Shown: positions 13,002-25,115, counted from the stretch's first letter. The stretch: DNA of 64,000 nt from Fratercula arctica (GCA_947846985.1 CANTUZ010000003.1:93524674-93588673), one strand, 5' to 3'. Notes: generated by a model not told the origin, from the letters alone. Translations and numbers: made by a program.

Positions 13002-13019
13002 AGTGATTAATTAATCACT
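13002..13019. repeat. Perfect 18-bp palindrome with TAAT cores
   Basis: The sequence 'agtgattaattaatcact' equals its own reverse complement. It carries ATTA/TAAT homeodomain core words in opposed orientation, as a paired-class homeodomain dimer site would. No other feature explains it. Confidence 0.9.
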
Positions 13020-13948
13020 TTATTCCCAAATCAGAAGATGCAACAGCATCAGCGATCAACTACCTGTGGCAATATAGGCTGTGCATACACAAGCACCCAG
13101 GCATTTTCAGAAGAACTCTTTATATGCGCATAAAAATAACCGAGAAAGAAGAAAAAGCTCTCTCCCATGTTAAGGACAAACACGTGAGACTGATAAAACT
13201 GAAGCTACATTTTTCAGCTTCCTTTCGGTCCTTCCTTATGTACAACAGTCACCATTTGGACAGTGATCCAAATCCTCCATCTCTCCCCTTCTGCATCTCA
13301 CTCCATCTCTCCATTTTTGCAGCATACTACATGTCTGAGGTTTATTGTTTAGCTGGCTGCAAACACGAGGGCACAAGGATTTCTTAACAATAAAAGCACT
13401 TGCTGAGAAAGTGGATAACTGGCAGTGGGAACAATTCAGCTTACTTTTCTGCCCTTCCCTAAGAACAATGCAAAAGTTACAGAAAAGACAGAGATCTACA
13501 GTTGGTAGAGCACACAGGCACTCTCTTTATTATCTGTTCATAGACATCTAATGCTTTGGCAGTCTTCCAAACATGCATATATAATACAGGGAACCACTTT
13601 TCTTGTAAAAAAGAAGTGTTTGCTGGCACAAATTCCAGACTTAGTTGGCTATCTTTTAAATCAGCAACTAAAGCTCAGCCCCTGCACTACCATCATGGAT
13701 AAAGTGGTCTTTGTTACTCTGGCAGAGCTGAAAGGAAGAATTGAAACTTACTCTCTCCTCCCCCTGGCTTTGCTTAGATCGGAACTCCCTAATTAGACTT
13801 TTTGTTTAAATTCTTGATATATTATTTTATGAATAATGAACATTTTTAGTTAAATTATATTAATTTTTCTAATGGTGTGTCTGAAAAAAAAAGTAAAAAA
13901 AAAAGTTTCACGCAGATTTGACTGGATTGATGGTGTATCACATTTTTC
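13020..13948. other. Noncoding DNA, several chance open frames
   Basis: This stretch carries three short plus-strand open frames (13124-13387, 13345-13551, 13551-13796) that partly overlap or abut in different frames. None has a recognised domain, and the translations differ in character. A multi-exon gene would need splice signals between them that I cannot see convincingly. Composition is a little less AT-rich than the flanks. Confidence 0.55.
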
Positions 13949-13974
13949 TTTTTTTTTTTTTTCCCCAGGTAATT
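13949..13974 (+). other. Recursive-splice-like site (poly-T, CAG|GTAATT)
   Basis: A 14-base T run followed by CCCCAG directly abuts GTAATT (junction 13968|13969). A strong 3' splice-site pattern joined with no exon to a fair 5' splice-site pattern is the consensus of recursive ('ratchet') splice sites used to remove very long vertebrate introns in steps. If functional it would mean that the window lies in a long plus-strand intron. No host gene is visible, and long T runs make chance matches easy. Confidence 0.3.
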
Positions 13975-14852
13975 TCCTGAGTAATAATTGGAAGCTATTG
14001 CTTATCAGAAGGCAGTTCCGATCGTGAACTCTGACTGTGGTTTCAGGCCCCAGGAAACAAGTTTTCACAAATCACATGCAAATCCTTTGCAAGTGGTACT
14101 TGTTAGCTTCTTTCAGCTGAGAGGCTGAATGGATACGGAAAAGATCAGGCCAAAGCAACCAGACCTGTACTGATTTCGTGCATTTATAAATGTCAGACAG
14201 CTAGTGAGCTCCAAAATGAGCTTCCAGCCTGCCATGCAGTTTCCCTCATGTCAAGCTAAACAACATACAATGCCTGTAGAAACATGAGTCACATGGATTA
14301 TTAGTGATTTTTAATCAGGTTTTCTGTTGCTTTTTTGCACGAATTATTCTTAATTCTAATTACTCCCTAATCTAATATAAATAACATTGGTTATCCCTGG
14401 AGTCCTCCAAATGGTATGATAATTGTATCTGTCTATGAGAGAAGTACCACAGGCAAAGAGTGGTTCCAGGTACCAAAGGCGACAAATGTGGAGGTCAACT
14501 GCATGCTCTACTCTACAACTGCATATGACTTTAATCAATGCTTGCTGTTAAAGCAAACCTGGCATCAAAACTAGCTTGTACTAATCACATTAGTTTCACT
14601 TATTGTTACCTTTACCATTGTGAAGAGCAGCCTATGGACGCCATCCTGTCGCAAACAGCCGTCTCTACCTGGACTGCAAAATCAGCCCTTCCTAATGTTG
14701 CCTGCTCTCCATTTTGGACTAAAATTAATACACAGTCTCAGTACAGGGCTAACAAAGGAAAGGCAGTGACTTGTGTGTTAGGCCATTGAAATATAATCAC
14801 CCCAGATAATAAAGAAGCCTCAGCCGAGAAGAGCTGGTTTATTAGCACGGAG

Positions 14853-14890
14853 GTTGCCTGGTAACAGGCATTTGGCAGGTGCCTGTTATC
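14853..14890. promoter_or_regulatory. RFX X-box inside a stem-loop
   Basis: The 13-mer 'gttgcctggtaac' (14853-14865) is an exact match to the RFX X-box rule GTNRCC, a 0-3 base spacer, then RGYAAC. It overlaps an inverted repeat with arms 'ggtaacaggca' (14860-14870) and 'tgcctgttatc' (14880-14890), which pair with one mismatch across a 9-base loop. The second arm thus carries another partial X-box half-site. RFX factors act at cilia-gene and neural enhancers. Binding here is inference; the motif match is directly seen. Confidence 0.35.
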
Positions 14891-15063
14891 ATTTGATGAA
14901 AGCTGATCAGGGATTCACACTGAAGAAGATTGGATCATTATAAAAGAACAGCAATTTGCCCTTATGGCTCAAGTTGAGGGATCTAATACAGCAAGTGTCT
15001 ACCGAGATAAGAGGTAACTGTTTTTTTTGCTCAGTGTAGAAGGAGAAAATTCTTTTTTTACAG

Positions 15064-15166
15064 CATCTTGCAGGGAAGTGGCTGATCTAGAGGACTCTGG
15101 GGCTCTGCGCAGGGCCTCCAGGTTCTGTCCTGGTGACTCCTGGGCTGCTTTGGGCACCACATTGAG
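15064..15166 (+). other. Exon-like segment, unidentified
   Basis: A GC-richer segment preceded by a pyrimidine tract ending in ACAG (to 15063) and followed by GAG|GTACCT (after 15166). It stays open in one plus frame (open 15027-15230) and also on the minus strand (14999-15226). The translations match no family that I recognise. The donor is not a strong one. It could be a noncoding-RNA exon, an old repeat, or chance. Confidence 0.15.
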
Positions 15167-16974
15167 GTACCTTCCAGTTTTCTGCTGCTCTGTGGTCTCT
15201 TCTGCTTTTTTCTCAAGCAAAAGCAATTAGGAGTTTAGAAACCTTGTGCAATACTTAAAATGCTCATTTTAATGATAGAGAGTAACTCAAATGGGTGTGA
15301 TCTTTACTGACGCTCTAAGGGGAGAGGGGTTAAAAGTGAGGGAGATGCTAGGCTGTGCTTTGTACGCCTAAAACTTGAGGCTCTTCTACCCAAGAGATCC
15401 AACTGCCTTTTATTCTGAAATACTCAATCCTGCTTACGCAGGAAACTTCCATGTTCTCAGTCACTAGATCCCCCAGCAGCTATTTAATAGGTAACGAGCA
15501 AGAGCTGCTCAGTCAGTTGCTATCACGAGGCCCCATGTTCTAGGCTAGGTGGATGCTTTCTAAATAGGGAACCATTTTTTCACCTTCCAAAGGCTTCTGC
15601 AGTATGATTTACAGTCTGTTACGCTACAATTCAGGAGAGTTATAAATAGAGCAAAGGACAAGACCCAAATAGCGGATGCAGCTAAAGTGAAATTTAGGCA
15701 GAAAGTTTAGGAAAATTATTTTTTAAAAAAGAGGGGGGACAGGAAAGCATAACCTGCTTAAAAACCTGAAATCCTTTGCTATCTGACATTAGCTGACATA
15801 ATCGTTTATAAGAAGTTAAAATTATATTGCTGTCTGGAAGTACTGCTATCTGGAGAGTCTAGTTATTCCCTAGAACTATTCAGGGTTGTGCAAGTAGGTA
15901 TTTCTGTATGTGATGAAAGAGCTGACTTACCCAACTACATCAAGATCACAGCTACTCAGTCCTCCTTGGCTGTATTTCAAGAGAAAAATAAAGGTGATGT
16001 AGTAGCTAAACCCTGGACGAGCTTTGACAGAAGCAAGTAGCTGCAGCTCTGACTGGGAAACCCAAGTCTGTGAAAGACAACAATATGTCACTTTGGCTGA
16101 CTTTGGCTGTTCCCAAAACACATCAACTCATCTTCCTATTCCTTCTCCTCTGCTCCTAGCTGTGCTGCCAGACCTCCTCCCTTGTACTGGCCCTGTTTTT
16201 CACTTAAGTCCATCATTAGCTACTTCAGATCACCGAATTCAAGGAAAACTGCCCTTCTTTTCTTGCTGGGTTAGTTTTCTTCCAGGATAGTGAATGAAAT
16301 CAGTTCTCATAGGAGCCTGATGAGCTACAGAGCAGACAGAAAGTGAACGTCAGGAGTGGAGAAAAGTGAGAGAACGCTTTCTTTCCCTTTTGCCATAAGT
16401 GAGCTGTTTTGATTGCCTTACCTCATGTCAAGTAACGTTATTATAAATATTCTGGCTAGCAGGTCAACTCCTCAAGCCAAGTTTATGCAAATTCTACTCT
16501 AAATCTTCCTTAGTCAGTACTCTGATTTCCATTCAAAAGGCAGATGTCTAACTTCCAAGCATATCACTTCTTGCTTACCAATAAAATAATTTTCCTGCAG
16601 CTTAAGATGAATACCAAAAAAAAAAAAACAAACAAACCAATAAAAATTTTTAGAGATATTCACTCAAGGAATTCTGCAGTGTTGTTCAAATTTTGAGAAA
16701 ATGAGTTTTAGTCATAGAGATGTCAAAGAAATCATGTTAGACTTGGAACTTGAGTTGTTGCACTGAATGGTGATATATTTCATATAAGATAGAAAGCAAC
16801 TTGATGACAGGGTTACCAAAAGCCCTTGATGCAGAGGTAATTAAATGAGACAGTCAAGGCTCTGCCAACACCCTTTGCAGTAAGAACCGCTCACCCCCAC
16901 ACAATACTTTGTGCGAATGTCATGACAAAAAATTAATTTCAAATTTTTATCCAGCCAATATCTCTTGTGGCAAC

Positions 16975-16989
16975 TTTTTTTTTTTTTTT
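16975..16989 (+). repeat. Poly-T run, 15 bases
   Basis: Fifteen uninterrupted T residues, followed within 60 bases by a second, longer run. Confidence 0.93.
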
Positions 16990-17046
16990 CTGAGAGTGTG
17001 ACTTTGGGCACAGCTTCTATGGTAAAAAGGAAGAATTTAAGGTTGG

Positions 17047-17064
17047 TTTTTTTTTTTTTTTTTT
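17047..17064 (+). repeat. Poly-T run, 18 bases
   Basis: Eighteen uninterrupted T residues followed by 'ctgaaag'. The run at 16975-16989 is likewise followed by 'ctgagag', so the two may be a small local duplication of a T-run plus its flank. Confidence 0.93.
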
Positions 17065-17964
17065 CTGAAAGTATATTTATCCCGTCTTCTCCTCCTCACA
17101 AGGATTTCAAAGTCCCTGTGAGTTGTTCTACCTAATTTGAAGTCTATATCTTACTTAAATTTGAGAAAAGTATTGATTCGTCTGCTTTATGTGAGCCAAG
17201 GGAGAGATTAAATTTTATTTGGAATATTCTTCTCGTATTATTCTCTCTCTAAAAATCCTTCATTTCAGTGACTGAATGAGAGTGTCTTGTGGGTACTTAG
17301 TAAAGTCTGGACCAGAAATCCTCCTAAATTTCAATTTTATTAACACAATAGCTTTACTTATTCTGGAATTGTTTTTCAGAGTTATTGAGGCATTTGAAAA
17401 TGCAGATAGACCACAGTGGGATTGACAAATGCCCTTGAACAGTCTGAGTTTCTACTTCAATGCCATATCCAACGTCTGAGGAAAGTGCTTACCTGCATTC
17501 TTAAGCATCTGAGTTTTTCGTTTTTGTAAACTAGCCCTCTGTTTTTTGACTTCAAGCATATTCTGAGGGTATTTTGCTTCATGTGTTTCTCAGGCAGCTG
17601 GGCAGTGCTATGCACAGTGTATGTGCCACAGTACATTTTATGAGTCTACTTGCAAGTGGCACAAACAATGGAAACAAAGCAGCCCATGTTTACCATAGTT
17701 CTTCAGGGGGGTTGCTCTCCCTTTTTGCTGAGTTTCTGTACTGCTTATAGTAAAATTCTATGAAAATAATATAAGCAAATTGTAGTTGTTATTTTTTACT
17801 TGGATATTCCACAACAAAAATGCAATTTAAACAATCTGCTGATGACATTTATGCGAATGAACCATTCCTTTTAGTGTAGAATAAAAATAAAAACATTTAC
17901 TTTTTTTATGCCCAAATTTAGGATCACCTGTGTCTACAAATTTTCTGATATTTATTGGATACAG

Positions 17965-17996
17965 AGGATGAACTGTTCAGTAGGATGAACTGTTCA
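17965..17996 (+). repeat. Direct repeat, 15 bases twice, period 17
   Basis: The word 'aggatgaactgttca' occurs at 17965-17979 and again at 17982-17996 with no mismatch. It is a short local tandem duplication. Confidence 0.95.
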
Positions 17997-18579
17997 ACCA
18001 TTTGTTGCTTCTTGAAGACAAATATCTGTGGAAGAAGAATGTTTTCTGTAGCCAGGTCTGACTTACCCTACCCCACAGACACCCCTACCATATCCCATGA
18101 ATACCACCCTAACAGCTTTTAAGACAGCAGATCCTCTGAGACCTCTTAGTGCTGTATCCTTCAGCCTTTCTTCAAGACAAGTCTCTGTGTAGCTGACAAA
18201 AATGGATATACTGGGTTTTGGTTGTCTTGAAAACTGCTCAATATGCTGGAAAAACTCTCAGCCAAGTTCTAAAGTGCAGGAGAGACCTACAGGTTTAGGG
18301 AGACTGTTAATCAAGGACCTCCCTTTTTTGTAAAACTAAGATTTGCACCTTGGCTTTGTTTTCAATAACTATGTTTCCAGAAGATGAGCAAAATTACTAT
18401 TGACAACAAAAGTTTGTGCATATGTACTATGTGTGCATCTGTTTGTGTAAAATCCAACACTTTTTGTGTAAAACTGAAACCAAAAGGGCTAAAGCAAAAA
18501 GGAAAAAGAGAGAAGAGACTACTGTATGCATAATTAGTGAGATCGTATCTGGTATACTACATGCTGCTCTGAGGTCTGA

Positions 18580-18660
18580 TCTATGGAAGAATATTGAAAA
18601 ATTGGGCAGGGATTAGAGAAATGCCACAAGAATTACTTCATATCTGTAAAAGAGAAAATC
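18580..18660 (+). mobile_element. Possible ancient CR1 remnant
   Basis: A block reading 'attgaaaaattgggcaggg' and then 'gccacaagaattact' follows the order of an internal part of old CR1 copies ('...aaattggaaaaggttcagagaagggcaacaagaatgatt' type, given here only in part). No terminal CR1 signature follows, because the 92-bp tandem duplication begins about 60 bases downstream. The match is short and diverged, so this is a tentative call. Confidence 0.3.
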
Positions 18661-18720
18661 AGATTAAAATCTTGAGGAACACCATCTGATCATGCTCTAT
18701 AGGAGGCTGAAGTAGAAGTC

Positions 18721-18900
18721 TCTGTGGTCTTTGGAGATCATGAGAGACAAATTTTGTCTAGAAATTAGGTGTATACCTGGAATAGAGATTGGAGTTTATC
18801 ACCATGTGTGAATCTGTGGTCTTTGAAGATCATGAGAGACAAATTTTGTCTAGAAATTAGGTGTATACCTGGAATAGAGATTGGAGTTTATCACCATGTG
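18721..18900 (+). repeat. Tandem duplication, 92-bp period, two copies
   Basis: Positions 18721-18808 are repeated at 18813-18900 with a single mismatch over 88 bases (18734 G versus 18826 A), joined by a 4-base 'tgaa'. Near identity in noncoding DNA points to a recent duplication. A 129-codon plus-strand open frame (18769-19158) runs through the second copy and onward. Its length is helped by the duplication, and it has no recognisable domain. Confidence 0.95.
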
Positions 18901-21900
18901 ATGAATTGGGTTCTGTATCATGGGGGATTTTTAAATGAGGATGATGTGGGTTTTGTTCGTTTTGTTTTGCTTTGTTTTGTTTCATTTTTTTCTCTAAAGC
19001 ATACTCTAGTTAAACAGCTAATTATTAGATTCTGTGCAGGAGCAATAGATAAATACTATTCCCTTTCCTCTGCAAAAGTTACACAAAATGAACCTGTGGA
19101 TCCCTTCTGGCTTCCTATTAAACACTGGAAGCAATTCAGTTCAACATCAAACAACTAACAGGGTGTGGTGTATACATTATTAATAAGATAAAGAGTATTA
19201 TATGTTGTCATCCTTGTAAGAAGTAAAAGAGACAAATTATCTTATGATTGGCATCATTCTTGCATCCTTTTCGAAAAAAAAAAGGTCCATTTGGTTGCTT
19301 CAAATTCACTGAATTAGATTTTTCTGTTCAGTGGCAAAAGAAATCCTGTTTCTTTAGTATATGTAGAACCTTTACATATTATAATGGCTATAAATATGCT
19401 AATTTTAAGCCATAACGATCTGTATTTTGATCTCCCTACTCATAAGTCTGAAGACATCTAATTTTTCTACATTTCACACAACATATTGTCCACGTACTGA
19501 AATATTTTACAGATAAAATTAAGCAATGTACGCAAAAAGTTAAAATGCTTCACAGTACAAAGAAAAAAATTTGGAAAAGTCCCCCTGAGAAACTCCCTAC
19601 TTCTCATCACGTATATGAGAGTCTATACTATCAAAAAAGCTACCAACTTTCCCAAGGATCCAAGGACTGTAAATATCCCAAGGATATTTACAAGAATTTT
19701 CAGGGGAGGTCAAGACTGCATATAACTGAGGCTCTGGTCCCTCTACATAAGTTCAGACAGCTTCATGTACGCTTTCTGCTAATAGAGCATACCTCCGCAG
19801 GCAGTGGCCACTCAGGTTCTTAATGAAATAGTTTTGAATTTTCTCTCCTATGGCTCATCTGTTGGCCCAGCCATCACTCTCGGTATTGAAAAAAATGCCG
19901 TGGACTTTATTGTTTGGGAGATGGAAACAAAACCAGAGGTGTGAAAGATGTTCTTGTCTGAGTAGCTAGAGGAGAGATGAAATAATTCAGAGCCATTTCA
20001 GCATCCTCCTTTGCCTGTTTAGCAAAACTGCGTCACAATGGTGTGCACTGGAGAGCCGCTCCTGTTTCTACTGGGAGAGGCAGCTGCATTTCTGTGATGC
20101 ATGAATTCATCTGTGTAGCTTATAAAGCACTTAGGGTTCCATTGGGATAAAAAGCACTTAAAAAGGTAAGGTATTAGTATTTCTTATGTGTTTAAGTTGT
20201 CAAATCTTCTTACTTTCTTATCATTCAAATCAGCTTTAAAATTCACTTTTGCAGTGAAACCCACAAACGCTAATTCACTTCAATTAAAAATCTATTGCCT
20301 GCACATTATTTTTAATGAAGACAGGTGCTCGGGTAGAAAACCCCCTTGAATCTTACTGATGCAATACGCTGTGGTGGGCCGGCTTTCCTTGGCATTTCTA
20401 ACCATGTGCAGGAGCAAGCAGTTCTTTTGACTGATTCACGATCTAAAAATCCTTTTGCTGGGGGTCAAAAAAACATTTGGATTTGTCTGCTTTTCTTCTT
20501 CAGGATTTGCTACCAGCATGATAATGAACATATGCAAGGGTTTGTTATGCACATACTTTCTTTCCCCTGTTCCTCCTCACTCTCCTCCCACTCTGCAAGG
20601 TTTCACTAAGTATAGGATGCTGCAAATGCTGTTTTCTAATCCTTCACCCAAATGCCATTTCAGTAATTTTTACAACGTGGAAGAAAGCTTGTACAAGACT
20701 TTCTAGTTAAGTGCTTCAGTGTGATGGGACTGTGGCTGACATTTATGTCAGCACCTTCTGTGATTTAAAAGGGGGCAGAAGTGCTTGGCCGGGGGGGTGG
20801 CTGGGCATTAGCGTATGTGCCCTCACTGCAGCTGTAGGGCTGAAGCTGCAGTTGGGGCAGGGTATGGGTAGAGGTTGGAGCACCACAATAAAAATAATTT
20901 TCTAGACATTATTGTACGATTTTGTGAAATATTGTTCACCTTAAATTACTCAGTAAAGTCAGGCTGAAAGAAACTTATCATTAAACAAAACAACATTCAA
21001 AACAAATTACAATAATTAATTTTTCAATTTAGAAATTTGTTGAGATTCAAAAGACTATGGTTCAGAAAATGAGCCTAATAATAGCTTTTTTGACTGCTAA
21101 AACTGCAAGTCACCGTGGCTTAGAAAGCAGCTGTGATAACATGATCTGAAGATACATTTCTCAGATCTAGCCAATAATTTACATGTTAAGCATCCTAAGA
21201 ACGCAAAACCATTTGGTCAATAATCCATGTTCTTTAAGATTTATTTATCTTTTAATTAATATGAAGCTTCAGTTGTAGAAAAAGAACACCTAATGATGTA
21301 CTCCACGTCTTCTTAATGGAGGACCATCATGTGCATTACCCCAGCATAAAAAAATGAGTTAACGACAGGGATTTAGCTTTAACTCTGAATTTCCTGGCTT
21401 TCTCAGGCTTAAACAAGACCCTTAATGTTACTTTAATGTAGTTTTTGGTGGTATAATTCTTCTTAATTCTGTCCATTGCAGTCCTTTGATACTTTATGAA
21501 TTACTTATCTCACATTAATAAGGCTTAACATGGAGTATTAACCTCCTATACATTCCTAATTAGTTTTTAATGAATTTTAGTTTCCTTGTTAGAAAAAGAG
21601 CTAGCTAGCTAACTACCACAAATTTAATCTCCATTACTGGAACATAAGAAAACCACCCCTGGGGATGCATGTCCTTGAGATTTTCACGTTAAACAAGCAG
21701 CTTTATAAAACCGTCAAGGAAACTTAATACATGTGTGTCAGCTTATCCCCTCAACTTTGATGGTGTAATGAGCCCTGAACTATTTATAACTAGTAACACA
21801 ATACACTGTATAAGCTTTAAGAGATTTCTATAATATGTTAAGATAATGCAAAAATTTAAAAGGCCAAATTGCCATTCACCTGACAGCCTGATACACTGGA

Positions 21901-24900
21901 GTAGGAAGGGAAGAAAAGGTGAATTTAGTGCATTTTCTAATACAGGCTTTATTTCAACAATAGCAGCAGTCATGATATATGCAATGCAAAATCAAATTTC
22001 CTTTTTTTGACATGATAAACATACTTTTTCCCCTAAATAGTTTTTTATGTGGATGAATTTCAATAAATGTATGTATGAGCTGTAATTATTTTTTTGTGCG
22101 TATTACAAACAAACATGTTGCAAGTAACTATTTTACAAGGGAGCTACTGGAGTACAGGTTACGTAAGTTTTTTTTTTTCTGTTTTTGGCAGTACTTTAAA
22201 CAAATATAAATGTGAATAGAATTTATGAACTAGTACATTGGAATAAGTAAAACAAAAAGAACAGCATCTCATTATGAACTGCAGCAGCAGTTCAGTAACG
22301 AATTACAGAAAGGTTTTCACCGGCAGTACACAGGATGCTGCTGAAGTGCTCAGTGCCAGGATCAAGTCAGAGAAGCACAAACCCTCTAAGCCCTTTGGCT
22401 CTATTGGGAGGGTGCTACAAGGAGAACATCCTTCATGCTGGTTCTTCAATTTCAGGATTTGATTTCTTTGCTGATTTACCAAAGCCCTGTAATTTTGCAT
22501 TCAGCATATATGCAGGAACTGTTTGTGAGTCCCTCATACAACTCTTGTGGAGATGGGGGAGCAGACATAGCTCTCTGGGGTTGGTGTAGGAGGTCTGCAG
22601 TGGAGGGCTCAGTTTCTCACACACTTTGTCTTCTCTGACATTGTTCTGCCACGTACACAGGCATTCTTGGTGTTGGATGTATGATCTTTTAGAATGGGAA
22701 GACATCTGATACTTGAGTGAATACCTATGTTATAGTGGTAGGCTGCAATTGTATACATTGGACAGTTTTATAAGTGCAAGTAGACATTTCCTTACAATAA
22801 CACAAATTGTATTTGGTTCATTTCTTTTTGTCAACAAACAGGAGCAAAAAAGAAATGATAGCGTCCCAGACAGTGAAAATTTATACATGTATGAATACAC
22901 CTTATTAAAACTTTTTAAATGCAGAAATCCAGTATGAAATACAACTCAAATTCATTTAAACAATATTGTTCTGAATTCTGGAATCCTTTCCATAGTGTTT
23001 TTACATATTTTCAAACACATAAAGATTATAAATATGTAATGCTCATCATTCATGATGGGGAACAGTCACTATGCTAGGCAAAAACAGAGAGCTGAGCATT
23101 TTAACAGCTGAATTTCCAGACCAAAAGCATAGATACTTCTCAGCAGATCAAGACCAACATGAAACACTGCATATGCCGTAGATCTCAGGGGAAAAAGGCC
23201 TGGCACAGTAATCTCTGCATCACCAGTGAATTTCACTCATTAATCTTTTACTTACAAACCACAGTAATAAATACAGGGTTATCATGCATTCATTAATTAC
23301 ACTGCGCATTGCATGTTGCATGTTGAGACCTATCACTGTGTAGCAGCTGATGGGAAACAGAGCAGCTGAAAATGAAAGGCTATCCAAATCCATGAAATGC
23401 TAGAGGCAACTTAATCACTGAGCATGACACAGAAAGTACAGACACCGTATACAGATGTGGTTTAGCTGGGTTCACAACCTTATTAACTTAATTCACCTAG
23501 GGTTTAGCAAGCAATAACTTGCACAGTGCAAATCATCAATCCTTTCCATTACAGGCTGTCATCAGCCACAACGGGCCTCAGCCAGCGTGAGGCTCCCCTG
23601 CTCTCACTTTGTGTGAAGGTTCAGGGGAAAGGGAGTACCTTCTTCATTACACAGAAAAGCAGCAGCTGTTGGAAAGTGCTAGTTTTCCCTAAATCCAGCA
23701 CCAGGTGATCAGGGTGTAACAAGCAAGCCAGCGCACAAGACAGCTGCTATCGGATAGAATTATCCATTCGCTTAGCTGCCTTCATCAGCCTCTCAGTTTT
23801 CCAGGTAGTTAAACCGGCCATATCTACTTCCCGGTTTGAGAGAAATAGCCACTTTTCCCTCATATGGTTCTAAAGACGAATGTAGCACCTGGACTGTCAG
23901 AAGGGCTTATGTGCTCTTCCTTCTGTTCTGCAGGAGTTCGTCACTGCTTTCTCTCCCTCGCTTCTTGTCTCCCACTGACAGGGGTGAAGAAACCACGGAT
24001 GCCATGAAAAATATTTTAACTCCAGTCATTAAAATTTTTTCCTGTATTTTCTTAAAATACTCAGTTTCCTGCTTCAGAATACTCCTGCCTTCTGTTAACG
24101 AGAGGAGACAGACTAGCCTAGGACATAGGTGGAAGCCAACAAACTTTTTCAAACTTGCCATTGCAAAGTCTTTCCTCCCATCTCAGTTCTGTGGTGGTAG
24201 GGACAGACAATATTGCCAATCACATCATCAATATCTGAGGTAAAATGTGGACCTCTTCAAAGATTCTATTTATTTTCCATAACAGGAACACCAGGGCTAG
24301 CTTTACATATATAAAAATACAATTCTAACTGAACAGCATAAAGATATTTTTTTGGCAGGAAGAACAGGAATTGCAAAAATGCTTTTCTGAAGCTACACAG
24401 GTAGATGGCTATCCCTTGTTCCTCTTCAGGGAATTCCTCCTGGAACTGACTGCTACCTGGATTGGTAGATGAATATTTTGGGTTTCGTTCATTATAAATG
24501 GTGTGTACTAGCTTCGCATCTGCATCACATCATTCTATTGAGACAAACCAAGTCGATTCACCGTTCAGTTCAACGTTATACCATTATGTTTACTCATGGC
24601 CCTTAGATGCTTTATTACATTTCAAGCAAGTCTTAACAGAAATTTTTGCTCAGTCTTAAACATGCTATTTCTGTAAAGCACACAGAAACTTCTACAAAGG
24701 ACTATGCTAACTGCTTCCAATGATTACATTACAGTGAATTATGGTACTTCTGTGGTACTACTTTTTTCCTTGACTATCACAGCTGAATTGTCCAAATAGA
24801 CATTCTTTCAAACTATATCACGTGTTCCTTTTAAAAGACTAATCCAGCACTACACTTATTCACGAATGTGGGTACAAGAGCGCCACTAAAAATGTAAAAC

Positions 24901-25044
24901 TGAAAAATGCAATTTTTATAAAATGGCAGCAAAAGCCTCAAGTGCTCAAATTGTCATTGCAGCTTTTGGCAAGTCTTTCAGCAAATATTGATCCTTTTGG
25001 ATTTTGCAGGCTTAAAAAAGATGACAAAATCGGTAGCATTTAGA
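18901..25044. other. Unique noncoding DNA, no gene seen
   Basis: About 6.1 kb without a recognised gene or interspersed repeat. A TTTTG-rich stretch lies at about 18950-18990. Around 20755-20885 and 22270-22700 the composition is less AT-rich, and several overlapping open frames occur (22274-22462 plus, 22335-22589 plus, 22433-22705 minus, 22435-22638 plus). Open frames in many phases at once, on both strands, point to low stop-codon density and not to a coding exon. The segment at 21430-21600 is rich in TAAT words and could be a conserved noncoding element. Confidence 0.6.
20735..20752. repeat. Inverted repeat, 8-bp arms
   Basis: Arms 'gctgacat' and 'atgtcagc' are separated by two T residues. 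TGACAT/ATGTCA words of this kind resemble half-sites for TALE homeodomain or bZIP factors. The structure is perfect but short. Confidence 0.85.
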
Positions 25045-25115
25045 CCATTTAAACTGTCTTCTATTGAATACATTTATTCAGGCCATTCAAGCTTTCTTCT
25101 ATTGAATACATTTAT
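25045..25115 (+). repeat. Direct repeat, 33 bases twice, period 38
   Basis: The block at 25045-25077 recurs at 25083-25115 with three mismatches, all in its first half; the shared core is 'tcttctattgaatacattta'. This is a local duplication somewhat older than the 92-bp one. Confidence 0.92.

Larger units (their letters stand above)
15231..18579. other. Unique noncoding DNA with simple repeats
   Basis: No gene or known repeat family recognised. Simple runs are present: A13 at 16616-16628, T15 at 16975-16989 and T18 at 17047-17064. The open frames at 15927-16121 (minus) and 16024-16290 (plus) overlap on opposite strands and lack motifs. Confidence 0.6.

Noticed and set aside
22274..22705. Cluster of overlapping open frames on both strands
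   Set aside because: Openness in several phases and both strands reflects composition. No splice pair, domain or start context favours one frame.
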